NCBI RefSeq assembly: GCF_000820105.1
Contig: NZ_CDDB01000017.1
Location: 44,811-108,810, forward strand
DNA length: 64,000 nt
Direction: 5' to 3'
Source of the DNA: Aeromonas schubertii
GTDB lineage: Bacteria; Pseudomonadota; Gammaproteobacteria; Enterobacterales; Aeromonadaceae
Of the stretch, positions 27,230-36,174 are shown piece after piece. The notes under the pieces were generated by a model. The model saw only the letters and a list, made by a program, of their open reading frames with translations. It was not told where the DNA came from and ran no database searches. The position numbers and the translations under genes are program-made. Every line of letters begins with the position of its first letter. Positions within the stretch are counted from its first letter, which is position 1.

Positions 27230-28132
27230 ATGAAGAGCAAGGCGAACCAGTCGCAAGGGATGCTGCTTTTCCGACTCACCCGGCAACAGCTGTTTGCCAT
27301 CGGCACCCTCAAGGTCAAAGAGATTGTGCCCTACACACCGTTGACCGCCATACCCAAGAGCCATTCGACCGTGCTCGGCGCCGTCAGCCTGCGCGGCCAT
27401 ACCCTGCCCATCATCGACATGGCCAAGGCGGTGGGCTATCAACCGCTCCGGCAAGAGGAGTTCAAGGATTGTTTCATCATCATCACCGACTGCCGTCGCA
27501 CCCTGGTCGGTTTTCTGGTGCGGGGCATAGAGCGGATCGGCGAGTGCAACTGGCGCGATATCACGCCACCACCGGCGAGCCTTGGGCATAACATCTTCGT
27601 CACCGGCGTCACCCGTATTGGCGAGCAACTGGTGCAACTGCTCGACGTGGAGCTGATCCTCTCCCGGGTCTTCCCCGATGCCCCCGACCACCTCTATCCC
27701 CTGCTCACCGATGTGCAGCGGGAGATCCTCAAGCCCATGCAGATCCTGATGGTGGATGACTCGGCGGCGGCCCGTAAGCAGCTGATGGTCGCCCTCGACT
27801 ATATCAACATCCCCTATCGGGTCTGCGGTAATGGACAGGATGCCCTCAACCTGATGCAGGAGGCCGCCAGTCAGGGGGCTCCCATCGACATCCTGGTGAG
27901 CGATATAGAGATGCCCGGGCTCGATGGTTATGAGCTCTCCTTCGAGGTACAAAACGATGCCCGCCTCGCCGGGGCCTACATCATTCTGCACACCTCCCTC
28001 TCGAGCGAGATCAGCGTAGAGCGAGCCCATCAGGTAGGGGCTCACGAGGCGCTCACCAAGTTTGAGGCCAACGAGCTGATCCAGGCCATGCTGCGCGGCG
28101 CCGAACATCACAAGACGCTGGTCGGACAATGA
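27230..28132 (+). CDS. cheV: Chemotaxis coupling protein CheV
   Basis: 300 residues. The N-terminal CheW-like domain (about 10-155; LFAIGTLKVKEIVPY, AVSLRGHTLPIIDMA) links receptors to CheA. The C-terminal receiver domain has the acidic pair in LMVDDSAAARKQ, the phosphoacceptor in LVSDIEMPGLDGYEL and the conserved Lys in EALTKFEAN. It is thought to tune or adapt chemotaxis signalling. Its stop overlaps the yheT start by 4 bp. Confidence 0.9.
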   Translation: MKSKANQSQGMLLFRLTRQQLFAIGTLKVKEIVPYTPLTAIPKSHSTVLGAVSLRGHTLPIIDMAKAVGYQPLRQEEFKDCFIIITDCRRTLVGFLVRGIERIGECNWRDITPPPASLGHNIFVTGVTRIGEQLVQLLDVELILSRVFPDAPDHLYPLLTDVQREILKPMQILMVDDSAAARKQLMVALDYINIPYRVCGNGQDALNLMQEAASQGAPIDILVSDIEMPGLDGYELSFEVQNDARLAGAYIILHTSLSSEISVERAHQVGAHEALTKFEANELIQAMLRGAEHHKTLVGQ

Positions 28133-29100
28133 TAATAGAGAGTCGCTTCCGGGCCCCCTGGTGGGCCCTCAATCCTCATCTGCAAACCATCTTACCCAAG
28201 TGGCTGCGCCGGATGCCGGCCCGCTTCATCGCCGAGCGCTTCGAGCTGAGCGACGGAGACTTCGTCGATCTCGCCTGGAGCGGAGCTGTCACCCCCGACA
28301 ATCGTCCTCTGATCGTGGTCTTTCACGGCCTGGAGGGGAGCATCCACTCCCACTACGCCAAGGGGCTGTTCACCCATCTGCAGCAACAGGGAAGGGAAGC
28401 CGTCTTGATGCACTTTCGCGGCTGCAGTGGTGAACCCAACCGCCATCTCGAGGCCTACCACTCGGGCGCCATCCGGGATGCCCAGGAGCTCATCGCCGAG
28501 CTGAGCCGCCGCTTTGCGGGCAAGCCGTTGATCGCCATCGGTTTCTCCCTGGGGGGGAACATGTTGGTCAACCTGCTGGCTCGTGCCTGCCCGGCGGCAC
28601 TGACCGCGGCCGTAGTGGTCTCGGCCCCGCTGCAATTGGAGAGCTGCGCCGATCGCGTCAACCAGGGCTTCTCCAGGGTCTATCAGACCTACCTGCTGCG
28701 CACCATGCGCCGCAATCTGCTGAGCAAGATCCGGCAGCAGCAGAGGGCGAGCGAGCGCTGGCAACCGAAACAGGTGGAACAGATCGCCACCCTGCGCGAC
28801 TTCGACGAGCGGGTCACCGCCCCCCTGCACGGTTTCGAGAGCGCCAGCCACTACTACCAGCGTTGCTCTGGCCTGCCACTGCTGGCCCAGATTCCCATTC
28901 CCACCCTTATCCTCCACGCCGCCGACGACCCCTTCATGTCACAGAGCGTGATCCCGCGCCCGGAGCAACTCTCTCCCCTGGTGCGCTACGAGCTGAGCCG
29001 ACGCGGCGGCCACGTGGGCTTCCTGCACGGTACCCCATGGCGTCCGCGTTTCTGGCTCGACGAGCGGATCGACCAATGGCTGCAAGAGGTCATGCCCTAA
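28129..29100 (+). CDS. yheT: YheT-family alpha/beta hydrolase
   Basis: 323 residues. [19 protein letters not shown] is the YheT N-terminal signature, [19 protein letters not shown] the oxyanion region, and GFSLGGNML the nucleophile elbow with Ser. HAADDPFM supplies the acid and GGHVGFL the His. Probably an esterase or acyltransferase of unknown substrate. It overlaps cheV (ATGA) and is followed by yheU and prkB as in E. coli. Confidence 0.9.
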   Translation: MIIESRFRAPWWALNPHLQTILPKWLRRMPARFIAERFELSDGDFVDLAWSGAVTPDNRPLIVVFHGLEGSIHSHYAKGLFTHLQQQGREAVLMHFRGCSGEPNRHLEAYHSGAIRDAQELIAELSRRFAGKPLIAIGFSLGGNMLVNLLARACPAALTAAVVVSAPLQLESCADRVNQGFSRVYQTYLLRTMRRNLLSKIRQQQRASERWQPKQVEQIATLRDFDERVTAPLHGFESASHYYQRCSGLPLLAQIPIPTLILHAADDPFMSQSVIPRPEQLSPLVRYELSRRGGHVGFLHGTPWRPRFWLDERIDQWLQEVMP

Positions 29101-29162
29101 AAAGGGGTTGCAGAGCCCAACGTGCAGGGCACAATAGGCCCTCTTTTCAGAGGGCCCCTTCC

Positions 29163-29387
29163 ATGATCATCCCCTGGCAGGCCATAGAGGCCGATACCCT
29201 GCACAACCTGATCGAATCGTTCGTGCTGCGCGAGGGCACCGACTACGGGGAGGCGGAAGCCAGCCTGGAGGAGAAGGTGGCCGCGGTACGCCTGCAGCTC
29301 GAGAGCGGCAGTGCCGTCGTCGTCTACAGCGAACTGCACGAGAGCGTGGACATCATCCCGCGAGATCGCTTCCCCCGGGAGGCTTGA
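29163..29387 (+). CDS. yheU: YheU family protein (UPF0270)
   Basis: 74 residues starting [20 protein letters not shown], with REGTDYGE and the ending [10 protein letters not shown], all diagnostic of YheU. Small cytoplasmic protein of unknown function. It has no cysteine and is about the same length as E. coli YheU. It lies between yheT and prkB. Confidence 0.9.
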   Translation: MIIPWQAIEADTLHNLIESFVLREGTDYGEAEASLEEKVAAVRLQLESGSAVVVYSELHESVDIIPRDRFPREA

Positions 29388-29440
29388 CCGCTTTCCCATC
29401 GGCCCCGTATAACGGAGATTATCAAGGAAGAGGACTCCCC

Positions 29441-30310
29441 ATGTCGGCCAAACACCCCATCATCGCCGTGACCGGCTCCTCCGGTGCCGGAACCTCCACC
29501 TCCACCATCGCCTTTCGCTCCATGTTTCATCAGCTGGGCTACAAGGCGGCCGTGGTGGAGGGGGACAGCTTTCACCGCTACACCCGCCCCGAGATGGATG
29601 TCGCCATTCGCCGGGCCCGGGAGCAGGGGCGTCACATCAGCTACTTCGGCCCGGAGGCCAACGACTTCGCCCTGCTCGAGCAGTTCTTTCAAGAGTACGG
29701 CCAGAGTGGACAGGGACAATACCGACGCTATCTGCACACCTTCGACGAGGCGGTGCCCTTCAACCAGATGCCGGGGACCTTCACCCCCTGGCAGACCCTG
29801 CCCGACGAGACGGACCTGCTCTTCTACGAGGGACTGCACGGGGGCGTGGTCACCGACGAGCACAACGTGGCCCGCCATGTGGACTTTCTCATCGGCGTGG
29901 TGCCCATCGTCAACCTGGAGTGGATCCAGAAGCTGGTACGCGATACCTCGGAGCGCGGCCATTCGCGGGAGGCGGTGACCGACTCCATCGTCCGATCCAT
30001 GGATGACTATATCAATTTCATCACCCCCCAGTTCTCCCGCACCCATATCAACTTTCAGCGAGTCCCCACGGTCGACACCTCCAACCCCTTCAGCGCCAAG
30101 GTGATCCCGAGCCTGGACGAGAGCATGCTGGTGATCCGTTTTCGCGGCATCAAGAACGTGGACTTCCCCTACCTGCTCTCCATGATCGATGGCAGCTTCA
30201 TGTCCCGCCTCAACACCATAGTGGTGCCGGGGGGCAAGATGGGCTTTGCCATGGAGCTGATCCTGCGGCCCTTGATCCAGCAGTTGCTGGAGACAGGCAA
30301 AATCACCTGA
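29441..30310 (+). CDS. prkB: Phosphoribulokinase-like protein PrkB
   Basis: 289 residues from the ATG at 29441 (aaggaagagg upstream). P-loop GSSGAGTST near the N-terminus, EGDSFHRYTRPEMD, and VPIVNLEWIQKLVRD are those of the enterobacterial PrkB/YhfP family, homologous to phosphoribulokinases. No RuBisCO is present, so a role in the Calvin cycle is unlikely; the true substrate is unknown. Conserved neighbours are yheU, yhfA and crp. Confidence 0.88.
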   Translation: MSAKHPIIAVTGSSGAGTSTSTIAFRSMFHQLGYKAAVVEGDSFHRYTRPEMDVAIRRAREQGRHISYFGPEANDFALLEQFFQEYGQSGQGQYRRYLHTFDEAVPFNQMPGTFTPWQTLPDETDLLFYEGLHGGVVTDEHNVARHVDFLIGVVPIVNLEWIQKLVRDTSERGHSREAVTDSIVRSMDDYINFITPQFSRTHINFQRVPTVDTSNPFSAKVIPSLDESMLVIRFRGIKNVDFPYLLSMIDGSFMSRLNTIVVPGGKMGFAMELILRPLIQQLLETGKIT

Positions 30311-30326
30311 CACCGGGAGTCTTGTC

Positions 30327-30857
30327 ATGCGCACTCTGCTTCTGCTCTTTCCCCTGCTATTGGCCGGTTGCAGCACGGGGCCGGCCAGCATTCCCCCCTC
30401 CACCGGAACCCTGGTGGTCAAACCCGCCGTCAGCTGGCCCTATGGGCAGCCGGTGCGCTTTGCCATGGCCGAGCAGTACCAGTACGCGGGAACCAGTGCC
30501 GAGAGCTGGCTGACGCCGGTGCAGGAGGCGGTCGTTCGGGGTCTCAAGGAGCGCGGCTGGCAGCCGGATAGCCTGGATCGGGCCGACGTGCTGGTGGCAA
30601 TCGGCGTCGCCGGCGCCGCCGACATCTCGAATGGGGAGATCTTCAGCCGGCTTGGAATGACACCGGGACAGATCACAGATCAGGCACGGCGAGCCGGTAC
30701 CCTGGCCGTGGTGCTGCTCGACAGCCAGAGCGAGAAGCCGGTGTGGAGTGCCTCCATGCAGCTGGAGGTAGGAAGCCGCATTCCCGATGAGGAGCGCGCC
30801 CGCTTCAGCCAGCGTTGGATAAACCAGATGCTGGCATCCCTGCCGGGCGGCCAATAA
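30327..30857 (+). CDS. DUF4136 lipoprotein
   Basis: 176 residues with a lipoprotein signal (LLLAGC, Cys15). The mature part (DRADVLVAIGVAG, VLLDSQSEKPVWSASMQ, then RWINQMLASLP) follows the DUF4136 pattern of envelope lipoproteins with a mixed alpha/beta fold. Function unknown. It starts 16 bp after prkB, probably in the same transcript. Confidence 0.65.
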   Translation: MRTLLLLFPLLLAGCSTGPASIPPSTGTLVVKPAVSWPYGQPVRFAMAEQYQYAGTSAESWLTPVQEAVVRGLKERGWQPDSLDRADVLVAIGVAGAADISNGEIFSRLGMTPGQITDQARRAGTLAVVLLDSQSEKPVWSASMQLEVGSRIPDEERARFSQRWINQMLASLPGGQ

Positions 30858-30859
30858 CA

Positions 30860-30885
30860 ACATGGCCTGCATCGGCAGGCCATGT
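30860..30885. terminator. Perfect hairpin between convergent genes
   Basis: An 11-bp perfect stem (acatggcctgc/gcaggccatgt) with loop atcg. It lies between the DUF4136 gene (+) and the MliC-like gene (-). There is no long T tract, so termination is likely but not certain. Confidence 0.55.
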
Positions 30886-30904
30886 CGCTACACACAACGG
30901 CGCG

Positions 30905-31207
30905 TTATGGCTGACGGCAGGTGAGCACTGTCGCCCCCTGCTGGGCGAGGGTCGCCTGCTTGTCCTTCACCCACAGCTCGGTCAGACCAAAGCTGTAGCG
31001 ATCACCCTGCTGCTCGGAGCTCTCGGCCAGCAGCAGCTTGTACCACACCTCTCCCTGCTCAAACTGCACGGTCTGGGCCTGACGGTCGAAGGCGATGGAC
31101 AGGGCCTGCTCGCCACACTGGTACTGCACCTGCTCATACCGGGTCGGCTGGGGAGAACTGCAGGCGGCCAGTCCCAACACGGGCAACAGCATCATCACTC
31201 TTTTCAT
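30905..31207 (-). CDS. MliC-like membrane-bound lysozyme inhibitor
   Basis: 100 residues, lipoprotein signal with lipobox LAAC. The mature domain YQCGEQALSIAFD, then VWYKLLLAESSEQQGDRYSFGLTELWVKDKQATL follows MliC/PliC, which protects peptidoglycan from C-type (host) lysozyme. The paired Cys (QCGE and TCRQ) match the family disulfide. Confidence 0.75.
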   Translation of the reverse strand: MKRVMMLLPVLGLAACSSPQPTRYEQVQYQCGEQALSIAFDRQAQTVQFEQGEVWYKLLLAESSEQQGDRYSFGLTELWVKDKQATLAQQGATVLTCRQP

Positions 31208-31250
31208 CTGCTCTTCCTTCTTGTTGTGTGTAAATCCGTTGCTCCCGCGC

Positions 31251-31655
31251 TCAGGCGGCCACGATGCGATAACCGTGAGTGATCTCGACCGATTTTTCCA
31301 GCATCAGCGAGACAGAGCAGTACTTCTCCATGGAGAGATCGACGGCGCGGGCCACCTGCTTCTCGGCCAGCTCCTGACCGGTGACCACAAACTCCAGATG
31401 GATCTTCTTGAACACCCGCGGCGCGCTCTCGGCCCGCACGGTGTCAATGTTGACCTTGCAGCCAGTCACCGCCTGGCGCCCCTTCTCCAGAATAGAGACC
31501 ACGTCGATGGAGCTGCAGCCACCGATGGCCATCAGCACCAGCTCCATGGGGCTCGGCCCCTCGCCCGGGTTGGCCCCATCGAGCACGATGCGGTGGCCCG
31601 AATCGCTGACCCCTTCAAATTTCATGCCCTCGACCCAGGTCACTTCCCCTTTCAT
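31251..31655 (-). CDS. yhfA: OsmC-family protein YhfA
   Basis: 134 residues from the ATG at 31655 (aggaagagag upstream), the length of E. coli YhfA. GPSPMELVLMAIGGCSSIDVV contains the first redox Cys of the OsmC fold, and AVDLSMEKYCSVSLML the second. OsmC proteins reduce organic peroxides, but YhfA itself is uncharacterised. Divergent from crp, as in enterobacteria. Confidence 0.9.
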   Translation of the reverse strand: MKGEVTWVEGMKFEGVSDSGHRIVLDGANPGEGPSPMELVLMAIGGCSSIDVVSILEKGRQAVTGCKVNIDTVRAESAPRVFKKIHLEFVVTGQELAEKQVARAVDLSMEKYCSVSLMLEKSVEITHGYRIVAA

Positions 31656-31906
31656 CTCTCTCTTCCTCTGGATAGCAATAATGTGATCCGTAGCATACCA
31701 CTCTCCCATGGCCCGCACTTAGTGGCGTGTAAATAGATCAAAATCAACACCTCCGGCCAGTGGAGTTCCTAGAATGCCCTGCACTGGCGGCAAGCCTTGT
31801 CTCTATGGGCAAAGGCTCTTATGCTACTGCCACTTATAAACAAGGAATGGCAAGCGTGGCACCTTGCCGGGACTTAGAAGTCCAGATAATCAACAGAGGA
31901 ATACTC

Positions 31907-32545
31907 ATGGCTATTGGCAAACCGCAAAGCGATCCCACTCTCGAATGGTTCCTGTCGCATTGCCATATTCACAAGTACCCGGCGAAGAGCACCCTGATCC
32001 ATGCGGGCGAGAAGGCTGAGACCCTCTATTACATCGTCAAGGGGACAGTGGCCGTTCTGATCAAGGATGACGAGGGCAAGGAGATGATCCTCTCCTACCT
32101 CAACCAAGGAGACTTCATCGGCGAGATGGGCCTGTTCGAAGAGAACGAGAGCCCCGAGCGGACCGCCTGGGTGCGCGCCAAAGGCTCCTGCGAAGTGGCC
32201 GAGATCTCCTACAAGAAATTCCGCCAGCTGATCCAGGTCAACCCCGAGATCCTGATGCGCCTCTCCGGCCAGATGGCCAAGCGCCTGCAGCACACCAGCC
32301 AGAAAGTGGGTAACCTCGCCTTCCTCGACGTGACCGGTCGCATCGCCCAGACCCTGCTCAACCTGGCCCGCCAGCCGGACGCCATGACCCACCCGGATGG
32401 CATGCAGATCAAGATCACCCGTCAGGAGATCGGCCAGATCGTCGGCTGCTCCCGCGAGACCGTTGGCCGCATCCTGAAGATGCTCGAGGAGCAAGACCTC
32501 ATCTCCGCCCACGGCAAGACCATCGTCGTCTTCGGCACCCGCTGA
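31907..32545 (+). CDS. crp: cAMP receptor protein
   Basis: 212 residues from the ATG at 31907 (agagga upstream); upstream in-frame codons are leader. Nearly identical to E. coli CRP over long stretches: [28 protein letters not shown], the DNA-recognition helix [14 protein letters not shown] and the [11 protein letters not shown] end. The cAMP pocket keeps Arg (ERTAWVRAK) with Thr in place of E. coli Ser83. The loop before it ([11 protein letters not shown]) is two residues longer than in E. coli (FEEGQERSA). Confidence 0.98.
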   Translation: MAIGKPQSDPTLEWFLSHCHIHKYPAKSTLIHAGEKAETLYYIVKGTVAVLIKDDEGKEMILSYLNQGDFIGEMGLFEENESPERTAWVRAKGSCEVAEISYKKFRQLIQVNPEILMRLSGQMAKRLQHTSQKVGNLAFLDVTGRIAQTLLNLARQPDAMTHPDGMQIKITRQEIGQIVGCSRETVGRILKMLEEQDLISAHGKTIVVFGTR

Positions 32546-32562
32546 GCCTGACACCGAATAAC

Positions 32563-32588
32563 GGGCTGCCCTCTCGGCAGCCCTTTTT
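32563..32588 (+). terminator. Rho-independent terminator after crp
   Basis: Stem gggctgcc/ggcagccc, then ttttt. It is located directly after the crp stop and before rlmA. Confidence 0.9.
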
Positions 32589-32601
32589 GTTGGATGATCC
32601 C

Positions 32602-33402
32602 ATGCACCTGCAATGCCCCTTCTGCCGAGCCCCCCTCCATCGCCACACCCCCTCCGGGGGCGCCTACTGCGATAACAAGCACCACTTCGACAAGGCCCCT
32701 GAGGGCTACCTCGACCTCATCCCCGGCAAGCACTCCCCCAAGGAGGGCGAGAGCCGAGCCCTGATGCGCGCCCGTCGCCACTGGCTCGAGCAGGGCGCCC
32801 TCTCCCCCCTGGCCGATGCCCTAGCCGCCCTGCTGCCGGCCGAAGCCGGTGAGCTGATCGTGCTGGGTGCCGGTGAGGGTTATCTCTGTCGTGCCCTGGC
32901 CGAGCGCCGGCCAGAGTGGCAACTGAGCGGCCTCGAGCGCGCCAAAAACGCCATCTTCGCCGCCGCCAAGGCGCAGCCCGGTGCCGAATTGGTGCTGGCC
33001 GATCCCCTTCACCCGCCGCTGCAGCCCGGGCTGGCTCACGCCCTGCTGCTCGAGGCCGGTCACAAGAGCCGTCCCGCCGACCTGGCCCCCCTGCTCGCCC
33101 CCGGCGGCTTCTTGCTGCTGGTCAGCCAGGGCCCGCGCCACCACTGGCAATTGCGCAGCCACATCAACCCGGATGCCAAAGAGCACCCGGCTGCCTGGCC
33201 AAGCGTCGCCCCCCTCACCGAGCTGGCCCGCCAGCGCTGCCACTTCGACGTCGCCATGGATGCCGAGACGCGCGAGCTGATGCTGGCCACCAGCCCGCTG
33301 GCCTGGCGTGCCAACAACGCGGTGCGCCACGGCTACCAGCAGCAGGGAGATGAGCGCCTCGAGCACGACTACCTGCTCACCCTGTGGCAGCGGCCGCACT
33401 GA
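32602..33402 (+). CDS. rlmA: 23S rRNA (guanine-N1)-methyltransferase RlmA-like
   Basis: 266 residues from the ATG at 32602; an earlier start would sit in the crp terminator tail. The N-terminal zinc finger CPFCRAPLHR with later Cys and His, DKAPEGYLDLIPGKHS, the SAM loop LGAGEGYLCRALAE and the LWQRPH terminus match RlmA(I), which methylates G745 of 23S rRNA. The Rossmann core is more divergent than in enterobacteria, but the target-loop PRHHWQLRSHI is kept. Confidence 0.85.
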   Translation: MHLQCPFCRAPLHRHTPSGGAYCDNKHHFDKAPEGYLDLIPGKHSPKEGESRALMRARRHWLEQGALSPLADALAALLPAEAGELIVLGAGEGYLCRALAERRPEWQLSGLERAKNAIFAAAKAQPGAELVLADPLHPPLQPGLAHALLLEAGHKSRPADLAPLLAPGGFLLLVSQGPRHHWQLRSHINPDAKEHPAAWPSVAPLTELARQRCHFDVAMDAETRELMLATSPLAWRANNAVRHGYQQQGDERLEHDYLLTLWQRPH

Positions 33403-33414
33403 GGCCCGCAAAGC

Positions 33415-33440
33415 ACAACGCCTCCCGAGGGAGGCGTTGT
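33415..33440. terminator. Hairpin between convergent rlmA and SDR genes
   Basis: Perfect 11-bp stem acaacgcctcc/ggaggcgttgt with loop cgag. It is a likely bidirectional terminator, although T tracts are short. Confidence 0.55.
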
Positions 33441-33456
33441 CATATTGGAGCCGGGC

Positions 33457-34137
33457 TCAGTCGTTGCGACCGATAAAGAGATCGGTCACATGGCAGCTGG
33501 TGCGCGAGGCGAGGGCATCGAGCATGTAGGCCGCCGCGTCCTCGGGAGTCATGAAGCGGCTGGGATCCACGTGATTGCTGTTGTCCCAGAACTCGCTGCG
33601 AATGCCGCTCGGATAGAGGTTCACCAGCCGCAGCGGCCCCCCTCTCAGCTCGGCCCGCAGGGATTCGAGAAAGCCGCGCATGCCCCACTTGGAGGCGCAG
33701 TAGAGGCTCTCGTTGGCCTTGCCCACCTGGGCCGCCGAAGAGAGCACGTTGGCCAGCACCCCGCCCCTGTCGCCGAGCAGACGCACCGTCTGCTGGGCCA
33801 CCAGTATGGTGGAGATGAGGTTATTCTCGACCACGGAGCGGATCTGCTCGGCGGTGTAGACGCCGACCGGACCGAACTCCCCCACCCCGGCACAGTGGAT
33901 CACCATGTCGGGCAGGCCACCCCACTCGGCAGCGGCCGAGAAGGCCATCTCCACCTCCTCCAGGTGCGAGAGATCGGCGGCGATGCCGATCACCTGCTCC
34001 CCGAAGCGCTGCTCCTGTGCCTGTAACTTCTGATGCCGGCGCCCCATCATGGCTACCCGATGGCCCCTGGCCACCAGTCCGTCGGTCAGTGCCTTGCCAA
34101 GGCCGGTACCGGCCCCCGTGACTATGGTGTAACCCAT
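33457..34137 (-). CDS. Short-chain dehydrogenase/reductase
   Basis: 226 residues. Classical SDR: NAD(P)-binding TGAGTGLGKAL, a basic Arg after beta-2 (GRRHQK) suggesting NADPH preference, HCAG in place of NNAG, and catalytic Ser (VLSSAAQ), Tyr and Lys (YCASK). The substrate cannot be deduced. Monocistronic by spacing. Confidence 0.85.
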   Translation of the reverse strand: MGYTIVTGAGTGLGKALTDGLVARGHRVAMMGRRHQKLQAQEQRFGEQVIGIAADLSHLEEVEMAFSAAAEWGGLPDMVIHCAGVGEFGPVGVYTAEQIRSVVENNLISTILVAQQTVRLLGDRGGVLANVLSSAAQVGKANESLYCASKWGMRGFLESLRAELRGGPLRLVNLYPSGIRSEFWDNSNHVDPSRFMTPEDAAAYMLDALASRTSCHVTDLFIGRND

Positions 34138-34152
34138 GATGGTACGTCCTTA

Positions 34153-34776
34153 TCAGAAGCTGAATTCGGCACCGACGAACCAGCCATCCACGCTCTGGTC
34201 GACGCGGTCGAAGTCCATCTTGGCCTCACGCCAGCCGGCACGAACCTTGACCGGGGCAGAGGAGAACTTGTAGGCACCGCCGAGACGGTAGTCGTAGTTG
34301 TCACCGTCCTCGACACGGGCATCGGCGAAGGCAGAGAGACCGGTACCCGGCAGCTTGACCTCGGTGGCGGCATAGGCCATCAGCACGTCCTTGTCGTAGG
34401 AGTAGTGCAGGGTGTTGAAGTCACCGTCGTAGCGGCGGCCGGTCAGGCCCAGATCGATCTTGAACAGATCGTTGTTGAACAGGCGATAGTAGAGGCTCAG
34501 ATCATAGGCCAGCAGATCGTTGTTGAAGGCGCCACCCGAGCTGCCCATATCGCTCATCTCGAACTTGGCGTTCGGCAGCAGGAAGATGCCGTGCTCGAGC
34601 TGCAGGTAGCCGTTCCAGTTGTAGTTGTGGTCATAGCTGGACCCCACACCGGACACCTGGCCACTGCCCTGGGCATTCCATACGTCGGCACCGGCGGCGA
34701 AACGCCAGTCGTTGGCAGCCATGGCGGAGCTGCTCATCAGGGCCAGCAGGGAGGCGGCAATCAGGCTCTTGTTCAT
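34153..34776 (-). CDS. Small outer-membrane beta-barrel protein (TIGR04219-like)
   Basis: 207 residues from the ATG at 34776. Signal peptide with AMA cleavage site, then amphipathic strands of alternating residues (YLQLEHGIFLLPNAKFEMS, LLAYDLSLYYRL, VKVRAGWREAKMDFD) ending in the outer-membrane targeting motif GAEFSF. Resembles the eight-strand TIGR04219 outer-membrane family. Function unknown. Confidence 0.7.
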   Translation of the reverse strand: MNKSLIAASLLALMSSSAMAANDWRFAAGADVWNAQGSGQVSGVGSSYDHNYNWNGYLQLEHGIFLLPNAKFEMSDMGSSGGAFNNDLLAYDLSLYYRLFNNDLFKIDLGLTGRRYDGDFNTLHYSYDKDVLMAYAATEVKLPGTGLSAFADARVEDGDNYDYRLGGAYKFSSAPVKVRAGWREAKMDFDRVDQSVDGWFVGAEFSF

Positions 34777-34870
34777 TTTCTTATTCTCCATTCTTGGACA
34801 GGGAAGCCCCATATTCTACCGCGCCGAAACGGAATACCCAGTGACAAACGCTGAACAGCGACCAAATATG

Positions 34871-35314
34871 TCAGTGCTGCATCCCCTTCATGGGCTCGAC
34901 CCCCCTGACCGGCAGGGAGAGGGTCAGGGTCTGGCCATCGTCGAAGGTGAGGGTCAGGGGGAAGGGGGTTGCCTGGCTCAGCACATCGCGCAGCTCGAAC
35001 AACATCACATGCAGGCCACCCGGCTGCAACTGCACCATCCCCCTGGCGGGCACCTCGATAGAGTCCACCTGGCGCATGCGCATCACGCCGTTGTCGTGCA
35101 GGTGGGTGTGCAGCTCGGCGCGGGCCACCTCGGGTGACGCCGCCGCGACCAGTTTAACCGGCTTATCCCCGTCGTTCTTGAGCATCATGAAGGCGGCGGT
35201 GTTGGGTGCCCCGGGGGGAAGCAGACGCACATAACCGTCGACGGCCTCGACCTTGGCCAGGGCCGGCGCGGCGATCAGGGCGGCGACCAGGGGAAAAAAC
35301 GCGCGTTTAAACAT
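34871..35314 (-). CDS. PCuAC-type periplasmic copper chaperone
   Basis: 147 residues with a signal peptide (PALA). The copper-binding arrangement is visible: His/Met in HLHDNGVMRMRQVDSI and the later GLHVML, approximating H-M-x10-M-x21-H-x-M. The family (PCu(A)C/DUF461) delivers Cu(I) to the CuA site of cytochrome c oxidase. The C-terminus adds a further Met/His cluster (PMKGMQH). Confidence 0.85.
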   Translation of the reverse strand: MFKRAFFPLVAALIAAPALAKVEAVDGYVRLLPPGAPNTAAFMMLKNDGDKPVKLVAAASPEVARAELHTHLHDNGVMRMRQVDSIEVPARGMVQLQPGGLHVMLFELRDVLSQATPFPLTLTFDDGQTLTLSLPVRGVEPMKGMQH

Positions 35315-35403
35315 GGTTGAAATCCCTTTATGATGTTGTTAACGGGGGTAAAGGTTACCCCAACGAGAATCTTTTGCCAGCCCCCGAATTCAAGGAGTGG
35401 GAG

Positions 35404-36156
35404 ATGGAGCAAGTTATCAAACGGCACTGCCAGGAGGGAGTGCTGACCCTCACCCTGACGCGACCCGAGAAGCGCAACGCACTCAATACCCGAATGTATC
35501 AGGAACTGACCCTCTCCCTGCAAGGGGCGAAGGAAGATGAGGCCATTCGGGTCGTGTTGCTGCAGGGGGACGAGCACTGCTTCACCGCCGGCAACGATCT
35601 GGCCGACTTCCTCGGCAAGGAGAGCCTGGGGGAGGATGACCCCATCCTCATCTTCCTGCACACCCTGGCCGACTTCCCCAAGCCGGTGGTGGTGGCCGCC
35701 GCCGGCCCTGCGGTAGGCATAGGCACCACCCTGCTGCTCCACTGCGATCTGGTCTGCCTGGCCGACAATGCCCGCCTCTGCCTGCCGTTTGTGGATCTCG
35801 GCCTGGTGCCCGAATTTGCCTCCAGTCTGCTGCTGCCGCGCGCCGTGGGACATCTGAGAGCCAGCGAGCTGCTGTTGCTCGGCGCCCCCTTCGGCGCGGC
35901 CGAGGCGCAGGCCATGGGGCTGGCCAATCGGGTGGTCCCCGCCAGCGAGCTGCTGGCCACCGCCCGGGCGCTGGCCACGGCGCTCGCCGCCAAGCCACCA
36001 CGGGCCCTGCAACAGAGCAAGGCGCTGCTGAAACAGGAGCTGCGCCAGGCGGTGCACTTCACCATCGATATGGAGGCTCGCGCCTTCGCCCTGGCCCTGC
36101 AGGGGGAGGAGGCGCAACAGCGCATCGCCAGCCGACTCGCCCGCAGCAGCCAGTAG
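35404..36156 (+). CDS. Enoyl-CoA hydratase/isomerase family protein (isomerase-like)
   Basis: 250 residues from the ATG at 35404 (aaggag 6-7 bp upstream). Crotonase fold: RPEKRNALNTRM, an oxyanion-hole region CFTAGNDLADF and PAVGIGTTLLLHCD. The hydratase's first catalytic Glu is absent, while GLVPEFASSLLLPR carries the single acidic residue used by delta3-delta2-enoyl-CoA isomerases. It is therefore more likely an isomerase acting on unsaturated fatty acids. dctB starts 18 bp later, possibly on the same transcript. Confidence 0.75.
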   Translation: MEQVIKRHCQEGVLTLTLTRPEKRNALNTRMYQELTLSLQGAKEDEAIRVVLLQGDEHCFTAGNDLADFLGKESLGEDDPILIFLHTLADFPKPVVVAAAGPAVGIGTTLLLHCDLVCLADNARLCLPFVDLGLVPEFASSLLLPRAVGHLRASELLLLGAPFGAAEAQAMGLANRVVPASELLATARALATALAAKPPRALQQSKALLKQELRQAVHFTIDMEARAFALALQGEEAQQRIASRLARSSQ

Positions 36157-36174
36157 CCAGGGACCGAACCAAGG

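Noticed and set aside
31720-31760. CRP-like site upstream of crp (tgtaaatagatcaaaatc)
   Set aside because: The half-sites are one base too close and the second is poor, so autoregulation was not annotated.
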